Source: Salipiger bermudensis (GTDB lineage: Bacteria > Pseudomonadota > Alphaproteobacteria > Rhodobacterales > Rhodobacteraceae). From it: a stretch of 64,000 nucleotides of DNA. Below, one piece after another: positions 63,505 to 64,000 of this stretch. Position 1 is the stretch's first letter; every line of letters starts with the position of its first letter. The translations under genes and the position numbers were made by a program. The DNA lies in the NCBI RefSeq assembly GCF_020171625.1, contig NZ_JAIUZY010000014.1, positions 1 through 64,000 of the forward strand, written 5' to 3'. The notes beneath the pieces are model-generated. The model saw only the letters and a program-made list of their open reading frames with translations. It searched no databases and was not told where the DNA came from.

Positions 63505-64000
63505 TGTCCGACGGGACCCAAAGAGCGCAGCAGGCGAGCAGGGGCGCGAGTGCGCCTCCGCTGAAACGTTGGGACATGGTGACCTTTCGCCTCGGCGGCG
63601 AGCTTCTTGCGATCGAGACCAACGTCTTGCGAACCGTGATCGAGCCGGGCGAGGTCACCCGGGTCCCGAACGCGCCGCCTTTCGCGGCGGGCCTGCTGAA
63701 CGTGCGCGGCGCCGTGGTGCCGCTCACCGACCTGCGCATTCCGCTTCGAATGCCGCAAAACGACGTGAACGAAGACACCCGGATCCTCGTCCTTGATCTC
63801 CCACTCGCCGACACGCCCTCCGTCGTGGGGGTGCTGGCGGAACAGGTCCACGAAGTGACCAAGGTGACGTCCGCCAGCCTCGAGGACGTTCCCGCCGTCG
63901 GCGCAAGCTGGCCTCGCCACTACGTCCGGGCGGTCGGCCGACAGGGTGAGCGCTTCTTCATCATCCCCGATCTTGGTGCGATCTTCGCGGGTTATCTCGC
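63504..64000 (+). CDS. cheW: Chemotaxis coupling protein CheW (partial, runs off the window)
   Basis: An open frame starts at the ATG overlapping the cheA stop and runs to the window end without a stop (165 codons). After a 20-residue leader it has the CheW fold: WDMVTFRLGGELLAIETNVLR, FAAGLLNVRGAVVPLTDLR and TRILVLDLPLADTPSVVGVLAEQVHEVTKV (in part). It links receptor tips to CheA P5. The 3' end is outside the window. Confidence 0.9.
   Translation, partial: MSDGTQRAQQASRGASAPPLKRWDMVTFRLGGELLAIETNVLRTVIEPGEVTRVPNAPPFAAGLLNVRGAVVPLTDLRIPLRMPQNDVNEDTRILVLDLPLADTPSVVGVLAEQVHEVTKVTSASLEDVPAVGASWPRHYVRAVGRQGERFFIIPDLGAIFAGYL

Noticed and set aside
1-64000. CRISPR arrays, IS elements, prophage genes, toxin-antitoxin or restriction systems
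   Set aside because: I looked for regularly spaced repeats, transposases and typical defence genes and saw none. The few repeats present are short intergenic elements.

Overview
The window is a high-GC chromosomal segment of a marine-type alphaproteobacterium in the Rhodobacterales (Roseobacter group). Pointers are the dense GC-rich codon use, the gene blocks bamE / DUF177 / rpmF-plsX-fabH-ihfA-merR and dgt...argS-SPOR-nagZ-scpA-scpB, a two-domain (about 358 aa) dCTP deaminase, an ornithine-lipid acyltransferase and Roseobacter-style intergenic palindromes. I would not name a species. Nearly all of it is protein-coding, often with 1-4 nt stop/start overlaps. There are two tRNA genes (Gly-CCC, Pro-GGG) and no rRNA, phage, IS or CRISPR.

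Layout: 0.2-5.5 kb holds surE-pcm-nlpD-like, convergent with a DUF815 ATPase and tatABC. 5.7-8.3 kb holds a WYL regulator, a membrane acyltransferase and a YceI protein. 8.7-12.3 kb holds the rpsF-rpsR-rplI operon, an XRE regulator convergent with trigger factor, and tRNA-Gly. 12.5-20.7 kb holds a predicted microprotein, aroK-aroB, a small membrane protein / exported protein / xerD operon, a CNNM transporter-like protein, a GAF/HWE histidine kinase and a MobA-like nucleotidyltransferase. 20.7-26.5 kb holds glycerate kinase, a shortened NDP-forming acyl-CoA synthetase, a lipocalin-like lipoprotein, rlmE and a MoxR ATPase.

26.7-33.6 kb is an accessory-looking, translationally coupled cluster of three DVDEF-type glycosyltransferase modules, a sulfotransferase, an FkbM methyltransferase and an unknown protein. 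It includes a 787-aa sulfotransferase-like/glycosyltransferase fusion. 33.6-41 kb is lipid and envelope housekeeping (olsB, bamE, DUF177, rpmF, plsX, fabH, ihfA, merR) plus tRNA-Pro and dcd. 41.2-52 kb holds a membrane protein with a degenerate GGDEF domain, scpB-scpA-nagZ-SPOR-argS, a cation/proton antiporter with intergenic repeats, dgt and an A-type Fe-S carrier.

52-58.8 kb looks like an amine / amino-acid catabolic unit: a piperideine-6-carboxylate-type aldehyde dehydrogenase divergent from an Lrp regulator, a succinate-semialdehyde-type dehydrogenase, a class III aminotransferase and a glycosyltransferase. 59-64 kb is the start of a chemosensory cluster: STAS-cheY-cheA-cheW (cheW runs off the window), divergent from a 573-aa soluble helical protein. 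That protein carries two degenerate receptor-tip-like segments and ends in a CheR-type docking pentapeptide. I consider it the most interesting object here.
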